Below are positions 1-7,986 of a stretch of 64,000 nt of DNA, piece after piece. The number at the start of each line of letters is the position of its first letter. Position 1 is the stretch's first letter. Position numbers and translations under genes: made by a program. Source of the DNA: Prescottella equi (lineage in GTDB: Bacteria > Actinomycetota > Actinomycetes > Mycobacteriales > Mycobacteriaceae); the NCBI RefSeq assembly GCF_020171745.1, contig NZ_JAIVAH010000013.1:248001-312000 (forward strand), read 5' to 3'. Under the pieces are notes generated by a model. It was not told the DNA's origin. It saw only the letters and a list, made by a program, of their open reading frames with translations, and made no database searches.

Positions 1-867
1 CCGCCGTCGGCGCGGACACTGCCGCCGGATCTCGAGGTGGAGCAGCAGTGTGATCCCCCGATCGAGCGGGTCGATGCCGCGGCGTTCGCGGGGCGGGCGC
101 TGGCGGAACGGTTGCACGCCAAGCTCTCCGCCGCGTCGGTGGCGTGCACCCGATTGCAGGTGTCGGCGAGCACCGGCAACGGTGAGCACCTGAGCCGGAC
201 GTGGCGGTGTGCCGAACCGTTGACCCCGGAGGGCACCGCGGACCGGGTGCGCTGGCAACTGGACGGCTGGCTCACCGGGCGCAGCGACTCACGGCCCACC
301 GCCGGAATCACGGTGCTGAGCCTCGAACCGGTCGAGGTGGTCGCGGCCGGTGCCCTGCAACTCGGATTGTGGGGCGGTGTCGGCGAGGAGGACGAGCGGG
401 CGCGTCGGGCCCTGGTCCGGGTGCAGGGCCTGCTCGGTGGCGAGGCGGTGCAGGTGGGAGTGCTCAGCGGCGGGCGAGGGCCGATGGACCGAATCACGTT
501 GGTGCCGTTGGGGGACGAGCTGGTGCCTGCGGCCGATCCGTCGGCGCCGTGGCCCGGGCGTCTGCCGGAACCGGCGCCGTCGACGGTGCTGCCGAACGTC
601 CCCGAGGTGTCGCTCGCGGACCGCTCGGGAGGTCCGGTGCACGTGACCGATCGGGGCGAATTCGGTGCGGCGCCCGCGCGGCTGCGCTGGGGGAGCCGGG
701 ACTGGGACGTGCAGGGCTGGGCGGGCCCGTGGTCGGTCGACGAACGGTGGTGGGACGTCTCGGCGTCGCGGGCGGCGTCGCGGGTGCAGGTTCTGCTCGC
801 CGATTCGCGGGCCTTGCTTCTGATCTACGAGGGAGGAAGGTGGGGGGTGGAAGGCATCTACGAGTAA
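1..867 (+). CDS. imuB: DNA polymerase Y-family protein ImuB, C-terminal part (partial)
   Basis: The frame is open from base 1, so the gene begins upstream of the window; only the last ~288 residues are present. ImuB is the catalytically inactive Y-family protein that bridges the DnaE2 polymerase to the beta clamp in actinobacterial SOS mutagenesis. A clamp-binding motif of the ImuB type, QLGLWG, is encoded at 358-375. The C-terminus has the family hallmarks RLRWG, GWAGPW, DERWWD and a final LLLIYEGGRWGVEGIYE stretch. The catalytic palm and fingers lie off the left edge. Its functional partner dnaE2 is about 24 kb away in this window; imuA would be expected just upstream, outside the window. 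Confidence 0.9.
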   Translation, partial: PPSARTLPPDLEVEQQCDPPIERVDAAAFAGRALAERLHAKLSAASVACTRLQVSASTGNGEHLSRTWRCAEPLTPEGTADRVRWQLDGWLTGRSDSRPTAGITVLSLEPVEVVAAGALQLGLWGGVGEEDERARRALVRVQGLLGGEAVQVGVLSGGRGPMDRITLVPLGDELVPAADPSAPWPGRLPEPAPSTVLPNVPEVSLADRSGGPVHVTDRGEFGAAPARLRWGSRDWDVQGWAGPWSVDERWWDVSASRAASRVQVLLADSRALLLIYEGGRWGVEGIYE

Positions 868-879
868 TGCTGTGCACAG

Positions 880-894
880 TACCCATAGGGGGTA
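880..894. promoter_or_regulatory. CsoR-family operator upstream of copper ATPase
   Basis: The sequence TACCCATAGGGGGTA is a G/C-tract inverted repeat of the type bound by CsoR-family repressors. It sits 15 bp upstream of the ATPase ATG (909), between the imuB stop and the ATPase. It resembles the three 16-bp operators in the sulfur island but has a different centre and one extra base. No csoR gene lies nearby. Confidence 0.65.
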
Positions 895-908
895 TAGGTT
901 CTGTGAGT

Positions 909-2999
909 ATGAACCCACACGGAGAAGAAGTTCACCAGGGTCACGCCGAACATGCCGGGCATTCGGAACACGCCGGGCATTCGGGCCACGCCGGGCACGG
1001 CGATCACGTCGCGCAGTTCCGCAAGCTGTTCTGGGTCATGCTGGTCCTCGCGATCCCGGTCGTCGGCGCGAACATGATGTTCGCCGACCTCGTCGGCTAC
1101 ACGCTGCCGGACAACCCTGCGGTGGAATGGATCTCGCCGCTGCTCGGCACGGTCATGTTCGTGTGGGGCGGGCGGCCGTTCCTCACAGGTGCGGTGAGCG
1201 AGATCCGGGCCCGCCAACCCGGCATGATGCTGCTCATCGCGCTCGCGATCACCGTCGCGTTCGTGTCGTCGTGGGGCTCGAGCCTGGGGATTCTCGGGCA
1301 CGACCTCGACTTCTGGTGGGAGCTGGCGCTCCTGATCGTGATCATGCTGCTCGGGCACTGGATCGAGATGCGGTCGCTGGGGCAGGCGTCGAGCGCGCTC
1401 GATTCCCTCGCGGCGCTGCTGCCGGACGAGGCGGAGCGGATCGACGCCGACGGGACCGTCACCACCGTCCGCACCACCGACCTGGCCACCGGAGACATCG
1501 TCCGGGTGCGTCCGGGCGGGCGGATCCCGGCCGACGGGCGGATCGTCGAGGGCGCCGGTGACCTGGACGAATCGATGATCACCGGGGAATCGGTCACGGT
1601 ACGCCGCGAACTCGGCGACCCCGTCGTGGCCGGCACCGTGTCGACGGATTCGGCGCTGCGGGTCGAGATCACCGCGGTCGGTGAGGACACCGCGCTGGCC
1701 GGTATCCAGCGGCTGGTCGCGGAGGCGCAGAACTCGTCGTCGCGGGCCCAGGTGCTCGCCGATCGGGCGGCCGCGCTGCTGTTCTGGTTCGCGCTGGGCG
1801 CCGCGGTGATCACGCTGCTGGTGTGGTCGATCTTCGGGACTCCCGACGAGGCGATCACCCGCACCATCACGGTCCTGGTCATCGCGTGCCCGCACGCGCT
1901 GGGCCTGGCGATCCCGCTCGTCGTGTCGATTGCCACCGAACGGGCCGCCCGCGCCGGCGTGCTGATCACCGACCGGCGGGCCCTCGAGGCGATGCGCACC
2001 GTCGACACCGTCCTGTTCGACAAGACCGGCACCCTCACCAAGGGCGAGCCCGCGCTGGTCGCCGCCGGTGCGGTGCCGGGCGGGGACGAGGACACTCTGA
2101 TCGCGCTCGCGGCGGCCGTCGAACGCGACAGCGAGCACCCGCTGGGACGCGCGATCGTCGCGGCCGCCGAGCGCCGCGAGCTGCGGATCCCGCAGGCCGC
2201 CGCGTTCCAGGCCCGCAATGGTGTCGGGGTGACCGCGACCGTGGACGGCGCCGAGGTGAGCGTCGGCGGTCCCGGCATGCTCGACAGCCACGGCGCGTCC
2301 GCGCTGCCGGTGTCCGAGGAATGGGCGGCGCAGGGGTCGACCGTCCTGCACGTGCTGCGCGACGGCCGGGTCATCGGCGCGCTGGGTCTGGCCGACGAGA
2401 TCCGCCCCGAGTCCCGCGACGCGATCGAGGCGCTGCACGCCCGCGGCGTGCGCGTGGTGATGCTGACCGGCGACGCGTACGCCGTCGCCCGTGCGGTCGG
2501 CGACGACCTCGGCATCGACGACGTGATCGCCGGGGTGCTGCCGCAGGACAAGGGTGCGAAGGTCAAGGAACTGCAGGCCGCCGGACGCAAGGTCGCGATG
2601 GTCGGCGACGGCGTCAACGACGCACCCGCGCTCGCACAGGCCGACGTCGGCATCGCGATCGGCGCCGGCACCGACGTCGCGATCGCGTCGGCCGGGGTGG
2701 TGCTGGTGAGCGACGACCCGCGCGGGGTGGTCTCGGTGATCGAGCTGTCGCACGCGACCTACCGGAAGATGGTGCAGAACCTCGCGTGGGCCGCGGGCTA
2801 CAACGTGATCTCGGTGCCGCTCGCGGCCGGCGTGCTCGCCCCGATCGGGTTCGTGCTGCCGATGGAGATCGGCGCGATCCTGATGTCGGCGTCGACGGTG
2901 GTGGTCGCGGCCAACGCCCAGTTGCTGCGCCGGCTGAACCTCACACCGCAGCGGGTGACCCGATCCGCCCCCGAACGAGAGCGCGACTACGCTCGATGA
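909..2999 (+). CDS. copB: Copper-translocating P1B-type ATPase (CopB-like)
   Basis: Heavy-metal efflux ATPase of about 696 residues. The first ~35 residues are His-rich (repeated GHA/GHS units), as in CopB-type Cu/Ag exporters, with no CxxC metal-binding domain. Visible motifs in order: actuator TGES, transmembrane metal site CPH (in ACPHALGLAIPL, around residue 324), phosphorylation loop DKTGTLT (around 370), HP locus SEHPLG and hinge GDGVNDAP (around 565). CPH rather than CPC supports the CopB class. I chose ATG 909; GTG 903 is an in-frame alternative. Its stop overlaps the next start (ATGA). The CsoR-like operator at 880 suggests copper-inducible expression. Confidence 0.9.
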   Translation: MNPHGEEVHQGHAEHAGHSEHAGHSGHAGHGDHVAQFRKLFWVMLVLAIPVVGANMMFADLVGYTLPDNPAVEWISPLLGTVMFVWGGRPFLTGAVSEIRARQPGMMLLIALAITVAFVSSWGSSLGILGHDLDFWWELALLIVIMLLGHWIEMRSLGQASSALDSLAALLPDEAERIDADGTVTTVRTTDLATGDIVRVRPGGRIPADGRIVEGAGDLDESMITGESVTVRRELGDPVVAGTVSTDSALRVEITAVGEDTALAGIQRLVAEAQNSSSRAQVLADRAAALLFWFALGAAVITLLVWSIFGTPDEAITRTITVLVIACPHALGLAIPLVVSIATERAARAGVLITDRRALEAMRTVDTVLFDKTGTLTKGEPALVAAGAVPGGDEDTLIALAAAVERDSEHPLGRAIVAAAERRELRIPQAAAFQARNGVGVTATVDGAEVSVGGPGMLDSHGASALPVSEEWAAQGSTVLHVLRDGRVIGALGLADEIRPESRDAIEALHARGVRVVMLTGDAYAVARAVGDDLGIDDVIAGVLPQDKGAKVKELQAAGRKVAMVGDGVNDAPALAQADVGIAIGAGTDVAIASAGVVLVSDDPRGVVSVIELSHATYRKMVQNLAWAAGYNVISVPLAAGVLAPIGFVLPMEIGAILMSASTVVVAANAQLLRRLNLTPQRVTRSAPERERDYAR

Positions 3000-3763
3000 C
3001 CGTGCAGCTCACCGAGACGACAGTCACCCGCAGCGGTCACACGATCGCGTACCGAGACAGTGGCGGTTCGCCTGGGGCGCATCAGGTTCCGGTGATCCTG
3101 GTGCACGGCATGGGCGGTGACAACCGCACGTGGGACCGGTTCGCGCGGTCGGTGACGGCGCGGGGACGTCGGGTCCTGGCGGTGGACCTGCGCGGTCACG
3201 GGCGCAGTGCGCGCGCCGAGTCGTACCTGTTCGGTGAGTTCGGCGACGACGTCCTCGGGCTGTGCGAGGACCTCGACTTCGACCGGGTCGACCTGGTGGG
3301 GCACTCGCTGGGCGGGCACGCGGTGTCGCTGGTCGCGCAGCAGCGTCCCGGCCTGGTGCGTCGTCTGGTGCTCGAGGAAGCGCCGTTGCCGCTGCGCCCG
3401 GGTGATCCCGTGCCGAACTTCGGTGGCCGGCTGCCGTCGCTCGTCGAGTTGTGGCACGCCACCACCAGCATGCTGCGCAGCCCGCGCGCGGTGTGGGCGT
3501 TCGACCGGTCGATGACGGCGTCGGCGCTCACCCAGTTCCACGAGCCCAATCCGCTGTGGTGGCAACGTCTCACGGACATCGAGGCGCGGACACTGATCCT
3601 GCGCGGCGGCCCCACCGGCATGGTCGACCCGCTGCTGCTCGACGCCGCGGTCGACGCCATCCGGGACTGCGAGGTGGTGTCGTTCGCGTGCGGGCACAGC
3701 ATCCACCGCGACCGGTTCCGTGACTTCGAGAACGCGGTGCTGCCCTTCCTGATGGCGCCCTGA
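2996..3763 (+). CDS. Alpha/beta-fold hydrolase
   Basis: 255-residue soluble hydrolase. The oxyanion strand HGMGGDNRTW lies near residue 37, the nucleophile elbow GHSLGG places the catalytic Ser at 104, and a C-terminal CGHSIH supplies the likely catalytic His. The ATG overlaps the TGA of the copper ATPase, so the two are translationally coupled, but nothing in the sequence links the activity to copper. Substrate is unknown; esterases, epoxide hydrolases and lactonases share this layout. Confidence 0.85.
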   Translation: MTVQLTETTVTRSGHTIAYRDSGGSPGAHQVPVILVHGMGGDNRTWDRFARSVTARGRRVLAVDLRGHGRSARAESYLFGEFGDDVLGLCEDLDFDRVDLVGHSLGGHAVSLVAQQRPGLVRRLVLEEAPLPLRPGDPVPNFGGRLPSLVELWHATTSMLRSPRAVWAFDRSMTASALTQFHEPNPLWWQRLTDIEARTLILRGGPTGMVDPLLLDAAVDAIRDCEVVSFACGHSIHRDRFRDFENAVLPFLMAP

Positions 3764-3800
3764 AACCTGATAGCGCCGAAACCCCGTCCCGCGTGGCAGT

Positions 3801-4322
3801 ATGCGGGACATGGGATTCCGGGGTGGAGCACGTGGTTCGAACGGCAAACTGATCGCCTGGTCGGCCGCCTTCGTGGTGTCGCAGGCGAACATCCTGCGGC
3901 TGCTCGGTCCTGTGGGGCCGAAGCTGCTGAAGACGCAGACGGCTCCCTCGGCGCAGGCGTACCGGACGGTCCTCGACGCCATGGACGCCGCCGAAACCGA
4001 GCGCTACCGCAGCCACTTCTACCCGGACTTCGTGCATCCGATCGTCTACGCGGCGGCGTTGCGGGCCGGAGTCCGGCGTCTCGACGAACTGGCGCCGCTG
4101 TCACCGACGGCCAGGCGGGTGCTCCTCACCGCGCCCGTCGTCGCGGCCGCGGGCGACTACATCGAGAACGTCGCCGGGCTGTACCTGCTCGATCACCGGT
4201 ACCTGATCACCGACCGCACCATCCACGCGACGACCGCGGTGAGCACCACCAAGTGGGTGCTCGCGTTGGGGTCGTTGGGCTACCTGACCCGTGGCTTCGC
4301 CCGGGTGTGGCGGGGACGCTGA
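3801..4322 (+). CDS. Conserved hypothetical membrane-associated protein
   Basis: 173 residues that I do not recognise. An N-terminal hydrophobic stretch (LIAWSAAFVVSQANILRLLG), a central segment around VLLTAPVVAAAGDYIENVAGLYLL and a C-terminal segment (KWVLALGSLGYLTRG) suggest two to four membrane-inserted helices. ATG 3810 (MGFRGGARG) is an equally plausible start. The stop lies two bases before the YdeI-like gene, suggesting co-transcription. No catalytic motif is evident. Confidence 0.6.
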   Translation: MRDMGFRGGARGSNGKLIAWSAAFVVSQANILRLLGPVGPKLLKTQTAPSAQAYRTVLDAMDAAETERYRSHFYPDFVHPIVYAAALRAGVRRLDELAPLSPTARRVLLTAPVVAAAGDYIENVAGLYLLDHRYLITDRTIHATTAVSTTKWVLALGSLGYLTRGFARVWRGR

Positions 4323-4323
4323 C

Positions 4324-4899
4324 ATGGCCGACGAACTATCGATCGAGCAGTTCGCGGATCAGTCGGAGTTCCGGGAGTGGTTGCGCGCCAACATCTCCAC
4401 CTCGCCGGGCGCATGGCTGAAGCTCGCGAAGAAGGGGTCGGCGCACACGACCGTCACGTATGCGGAGGCGGTGGAGGTGGCGCTGTGCTTCGGCTGGATC
4501 GACAGCCAGGCCCGCGGGCTGGACGACGACTTCCGGCTGCAACGATTCACGCCGCGCCGCGCCCGCAGTCCGTGGTCGAAACGCAACCGGGAGGCCGTCG
4601 AGGCGCTGATCGAGCGCGGGCTGATGGAGCCGTCGGGCCTGGCCGTGGTGGAGGCGGCCAAGTCCGACGGACGCTGGGAGCGCGCCTACGAGGGACCGAA
4701 GGACGCCCAGGTGCCGCCGGACTTCGCCGACGCGCTCGCCGCGAACCCGACGGCGGCGGCGTTCTTCGCGACCCTCGACAGCCGTAACCGGTTCGCGGCG
4801 CTGTACCGCATCCAGGACGCCAAGCGTCCGGAGACCCGGGCCCGGCGGATCGCGTCGTTCGTCGAGCAGTTCGCCGAGGGCCGGAAGTTCTACGGGTGA
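4324..4899 (+). CDS. YdeI/OmpD-associated family protein
   Basis: 191-residue protein with the family core: SPGAWLKLAKK near the N-terminus, the signature TYAEAVEVALCFGWIDSQ, then RFTPRRARSPWSKRN, and a helical C-terminus ending RIASFVEQFAEGRKFYG. Members are common small cytoplasmic proteins of unproven function. The ATG follows the upstream stop by one base, and the stop overlaps the GTG of the following lipoprotein gene, so the three genes form a tight run. Confidence 0.8.
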   Translation: MADELSIEQFADQSEFREWLRANISTSPGAWLKLAKKGSAHTTVTYAEAVEVALCFGWIDSQARGLDDDFRLQRFTPRRARSPWSKRNREAVEALIERGLMEPSGLAVVEAAKSDGRWERAYEGPKDAQVPPDFADALAANPTAAAFFATLDSRNRFAALYRIQDAKRPETRARRIASFVEQFAEGRKFYG

Positions 4900-5888
4900 C
4901 GCGCATCCGGAATGTCGCCTTCGGACTCGTGATCGGTGCGCTCACGTGCGGCTTCCTCACTGCATGCAGCGGCGGCAACGTCCTCTACCGGCCGCCGGTC
5001 GCCACGACGTTCGACCGCGCCGATTGTCTGGCTCCCGATATTCAACGTCGTCTGACGGCACTCTCCGACGACATCTACATCGGTCCCCCTGCCGTGGGGA
5101 TCGGCTACCCGCCCGCAGAATTCACTCCGGTCGCCGTCGTCCGCTGCGAGCGTGGCGAGAACTCGTCGGGTGCGCTGACGATCGACAGTGTCCGGCTCGA
5201 GGGTGACGTCGAGGCAGCGTGGGATGCCTTCCGTGAAGAATCCGAGCGGTTCCCCGAAGGCACCATGGCCAGCTGTGCATTTCTCGAAACCCCCTCGTCC
5301 GGCGTGTGGTTCGTCGACGACGAGGGCCGCGCGGTGCGACCGGCGTGGCCGGCTCGGCCGTGCGGTGTCAAGCCCGGTCCGCTCACGGCCCTCGCGAACC
5401 TGCACGAAGTGGATCGGCAACAGCATGTCACCGCACTGCGGGCAGACGATCCGGGCGTCTGCGACACCAAGTTCGGGGCGTGGCTCGCGACGACGACCGA
5501 CGAGGACGTGCGGCCGGAGACCGAGTCGGAGCGGCGCGCGCGGATCTCGGAGAGCGTTGCGCTCATTTTCCCGATCGACGACGTCGGACGGCTGCAGGTG
5601 TGCCGGTATGTGGACAAGGGCGACGAGTCGATTGAGGAGTCCCGCTCGCGGTTGACGGCCGCGCAGAGCGTCGATGTCGTCCGCGCTCTTTTGGCTGCCC
5701 CCGCAGCTCCGGCGTGTTCGCTCGTCGCGACCCGCACCGCCGTGATTCCGCTGTACCGCGCCGACAGGTCCGGCGGCGCGGGGATCGAGATCGAGCTCGA
5801 CGGCTGCACACGGGCGTCGTCCTGGGGCCTGGGTGCTGTCGTCGCGCCGGCCTCCGTGCTCGCGGTGCTCGACGGACCGCAGGGGTAA
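4896..5888 (+). CDS. Putative secreted lipoprotein of unknown function
   Basis: 330 residues starting at a GTG that overlaps the previous stop. The N-terminus MTRIRN followed by a hydrophobic stretch and the lipobox LTAC (Cys 24) indicates a lipoprotein anchored on the outer face of the membrane. The mature part is rich in Cys in spaced positions, suggesting disulfides, and ends without a membrane segment. I do not recognise a family. Some actinobacterial septum-associated lipoproteins have this general look, but no motif proves it. Confidence 0.7.
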   Translation: MTRIRNVAFGLVIGALTCGFLTACSGGNVLYRPPVATTFDRADCLAPDIQRRLTALSDDIYIGPPAVGIGYPPAEFTPVAVVRCERGENSSGALTIDSVRLEGDVEAAWDAFREESERFPEGTMASCAFLETPSSGVWFVDDEGRAVRPAWPARPCGVKPGPLTALANLHEVDRQQHVTALRADDPGVCDTKFGAWLATTTDEDVRPETESERRARISESVALIFPIDDVGRLQVCRYVDKGDESIEESRSRLTAAQSVDVVRALLAAPAAPACSLVATRTAVIPLYRADRSGGAGIEIELDGCTRASSWGLGAVVAPASVLAVLDGPQG

Positions 5889-5932
5889 ACGCCGCACGGC
5901 GCATCGTCGGGTTCTCGTCGTGATATCAATAC

Positions 5933-5950
5933 CAAGCAAGTGCTTGCTTG
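5933..5950. promoter_or_regulatory. KstR2 operator
   Basis: CAAGCAAGTGCTTGCTTG is a perfect 8-bp inverted repeat around TG. It contains an exact match to the known KstR2 box AnCAAGnnCTTGnT (5935-5948). It lies 21 bp upstream of the ipdC ATG, a position suited to repression relieved by the HIP-CoA type inducer of KstR2. Confidence 0.85.
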
Positions 5951-5971
5951 TTATCGAGCTGAGGGGGCGAT

Positions 5972-7057
5972 ATGCGGACGAGGTTGACGGAGCTGGTCGG
6001 GATCGAACACCCGATCGTGCAGACGGGAATGGGTTGGGTCTCCGGTTCGCGGTTGGTCACGGCGACCGCGCGTGCGGGTGGCTTGGGCATCATCGCGTCG
6101 GCGACGATGACGTATCCAGAGCTCGAAACGGCGATCCGGGAGGTCAAGGAACGCACGGACGCTCCGTTCGGGGTGAACCTGCGCGCCGACGCCGAGGACG
6201 CCCAGGCTCGCGTGGAGTTGCTGATCCGCGAAGGGGTGCGCGTCGCGTCGTTCGCGCTGGCACCGCGCAAGGACATGATTGCCAGGTTCAAGGACGCCGG
6301 CGTCCTGGTGATCCCGACCGTGGGCGCCGCGCGCCATGCCGAGAAGGTCGCGGCCTGGGGCGCCGACGCGGTCATCGTGCAGGGCGGCGAGGGCGGTGGG
6401 CACACCGGCGGCGTGGCCACCACGCTGCTGCTGCCGTCGGTGGTCCGGGCCGTGGACATCCCGGTCGTCGCCTCCGGGGGATTCTTCGACGGCAGTGGTC
6501 TCGCGGCCGCGCTCGTCTACGGTGCGTCGGGCATCGCGATGGGAACGCGGTTTCTGCTCACCAGCGACAGCACGGTCCCCGAATCGGTGAAGCGGGACTA
6601 CCTCGGTCGCGGACTCGACGGCACCGTGGTCACCACCAAGGTCGACGGCATCCCGCACCGGGTCCTGCGCACCGAGCTGGTGGACTCGCTCGAGCGCACC
6701 CGTGGTGTTCGCACGCTCGCACACGCGGCCGTCAACGCCTTCCGATTCCGCAAGTTGACCGGGATCGGCTGGCGGGCGCTGATGGGCGAGGGATTCGCAC
6801 TGGTGCGCAGCGGCGATCGCACGCTCACCCAGGTGATGATGGCGTCCAACAGCCCGATGTTGTTGCGGGCCGGGCTCGTCCAAGGAAACACGCAGGCGGG
6901 TGTGCTGGCGTCGGGCCAGGTGGTCGGCATGATCGACGACCTGCCCAGCGTGGCCGAACTCGTCGAACGAATCGTTCTCGAGGCCGAGCACAGGCTCGAC
7001 GAACTCCGGGTGGTTTCGTCCCGACAGGTGCCGCGACCGAGCTCCGGTACACAATGA
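5972..7057 (+). CDS. ipdC: IpdC-type flavin oxidoreductase (sterol C/D-ring degradation)
   Basis: 361-residue protein of the nitronate monooxygenase/enoyl reductase TIM-barrel family. The N-terminus (HPIVQTGMGWVSG), the flavin-binding GGEGGGHTGG and the barrel motif ASGGFFDG are visible. The whole sequence closely resembles the IpdC subfamily (Mtb Rv3553) required to process the last sterol rings, which would act on a CoA-linked C/D-ring intermediate. The KstR2 box directly upstream strongly supports this over a generic nitronate monooxygenase. It is isolated from other steroid genes in this window. The next gene starts 4 bp after the stop. Confidence 0.85.
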   Translation: MRTRLTELVGIEHPIVQTGMGWVSGSRLVTATARAGGLGIIASATMTYPELETAIREVKERTDAPFGVNLRADAEDAQARVELLIREGVRVASFALAPRKDMIARFKDAGVLVIPTVGAARHAEKVAAWGADAVIVQGGEGGGHTGGVATTLLLPSVVRAVDIPVVASGGFFDGSGLAAALVYGASGIAMGTRFLLTSDSTVPESVKRDYLGRGLDGTVVTTKVDGIPHRVLRTELVDSLERTRGVRTLAHAAVNAFRFRKLTGIGWRALMGEGFALVRSGDRTLTQVMMASNSPMLLRAGLVQGNTQAGVLASGQVVGMIDDLPSVAELVERIVLEAEHRLDELRVVSSRQVPRPSSGTQ

Positions 7058-7061
7058 CGGG

Positions 7062-7979
7062 GTGAGCGAATCGGTACCCCAGGCTGGCCCCTTCACGTGT
7101 TCGGTACTGTCCGCGGACGAACCGCTGCCCGGCAGCGCGGCGCAGGTCGCGGGATGGGTGTGCGTCGAGTACCCCGGCGCGTGGGGCCGCGACGTGCTCG
7201 ACGGGACCGCGCTGGGCGTCGAACTGGCGGGCGCGTTGTCGGAGCGGGCCGACGCGGCCGGGGTCCGCATCATGTTCATCCGGCGTCCGGGGCGCACCGA
7301 GGACCGCGGCACTCGGACGGTGCTGCTGGCGAACTCGCACCCCGACCACGCGTGGTGCGAGCGACTCGAGATCGGAGCGGTCGCAGACCTGCTCGACATC
7401 GACCTGACGCAGATCGCCGGTCCTGCACCGGGACTGGGGGAGCGCGTCGACGGTCCGGTCGTGCTGGTGTGCGCGCACGGCAAGCGCGACCAGTGCTGCG
7501 CGGTCCTGGGCCGGCCGGTCGCGGCGACGCTCGGCGCGGAGTTCCCCGGCGACGTGTGGGAGTGCTCGCACACCGGCGGACACCGGTTCGCGCCGTCGAT
7601 GATCCTGCTGCCGAGCGGCAACACGTACGGCCGGCTCACCCCCGCCGAGAGCAGGATCGCGGTGCATGCCGCGCGCGATCACGAGGTCTACCTGCCCGGA
7701 TTGCGGGGACGCAGCGTCTGGGGTCAGCGCGGCCAGGTCGCGGAGGTCGCGGTCCGTGAGGATGTGCCGGCCCGAACCGACGATCTGACGGTGGACGAGA
7801 GCGCGCCGGACCCCGTGGTGACGCACCGCGACGGTCGGCGCTGGAGGGTGACGCTCGAGCAGCGCGAACTGTCGGCCCGGCCGGCCAGCTGCGGCGCGGA
7901 TGCCAAGCCGGTCCGTCCGGTCGTCGCCGCGAACGTGCACGAACTCCCCGCCGAGGTTCCGGCGGGGAGTTCGATATAG
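7062..7979 (+). CDS. Sucrase/ferredoxin-like family protein (thioredoxin-fold)
   Basis: 305-residue protein with the family hallmarks CAHGKRDQCCAVLGRP and WECSHTGGHRFAP, conserved Cys/His residues that in relatives may bind a 2Fe-2S cluster in a thioredoxin-like ferredoxin fold. An N-terminal CSVLSADEPLPGSA segment is also typical. The GTG start lies 4 bp after the ipdC stop, so it probably shares the KstR2-controlled transcript. A redox-partner role for IpdC is possible but is inference. The last codons run through a strong hairpin. Confidence 0.8.
   Translation: MSESVPQAGPFTCSVLSADEPLPGSAAQVAGWVCVEYPGAWGRDVLDGTALGVELAGALSERADAAGVRIMFIRRPGRTEDRGTRTVLLANSHPDHAWCERLEIGAVADLLDIDLTQIAGPAPGLGERVDGPVVLVCAHGKRDQCCAVLGRPVAATLGAEFPGDVWECSHTGGHRFAPSMILLPSGNTYGRLTPAESRIAVHAARDHEVYLPGLRGRSVWGQRGQVAEVAVREDVPARTDDLTVDESAPDPVVTHRDGRRWRVTLEQRELSARPASCGADAKPVRPVVAANVHELPAEVPAGSSI
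7941..7972 (+). terminator. Intrinsic-terminator-like hairpin inside the 3' end of the CDS
   Basis: A perfect 13-bp stem (GAACTCCCCGCCG and its complement) around the loop AGGTTC occupies the last codons of the preceding gene; the stop is at 7977. It also lies just past the 3' end of the convergent monooxygenase gene, so it may act in both directions. Confidence 0.6.
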
Positions 7980-7986
7980 CTGTCCG

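Noticed and set aside
858-2753. Long open frame on the minus strand opposite the copper ATPase
   Set aside because: Arg/His/Asp-rich low-complexity translation typical of antisense frames in GC-rich genes; the plus-strand ATPase has complete motifs.
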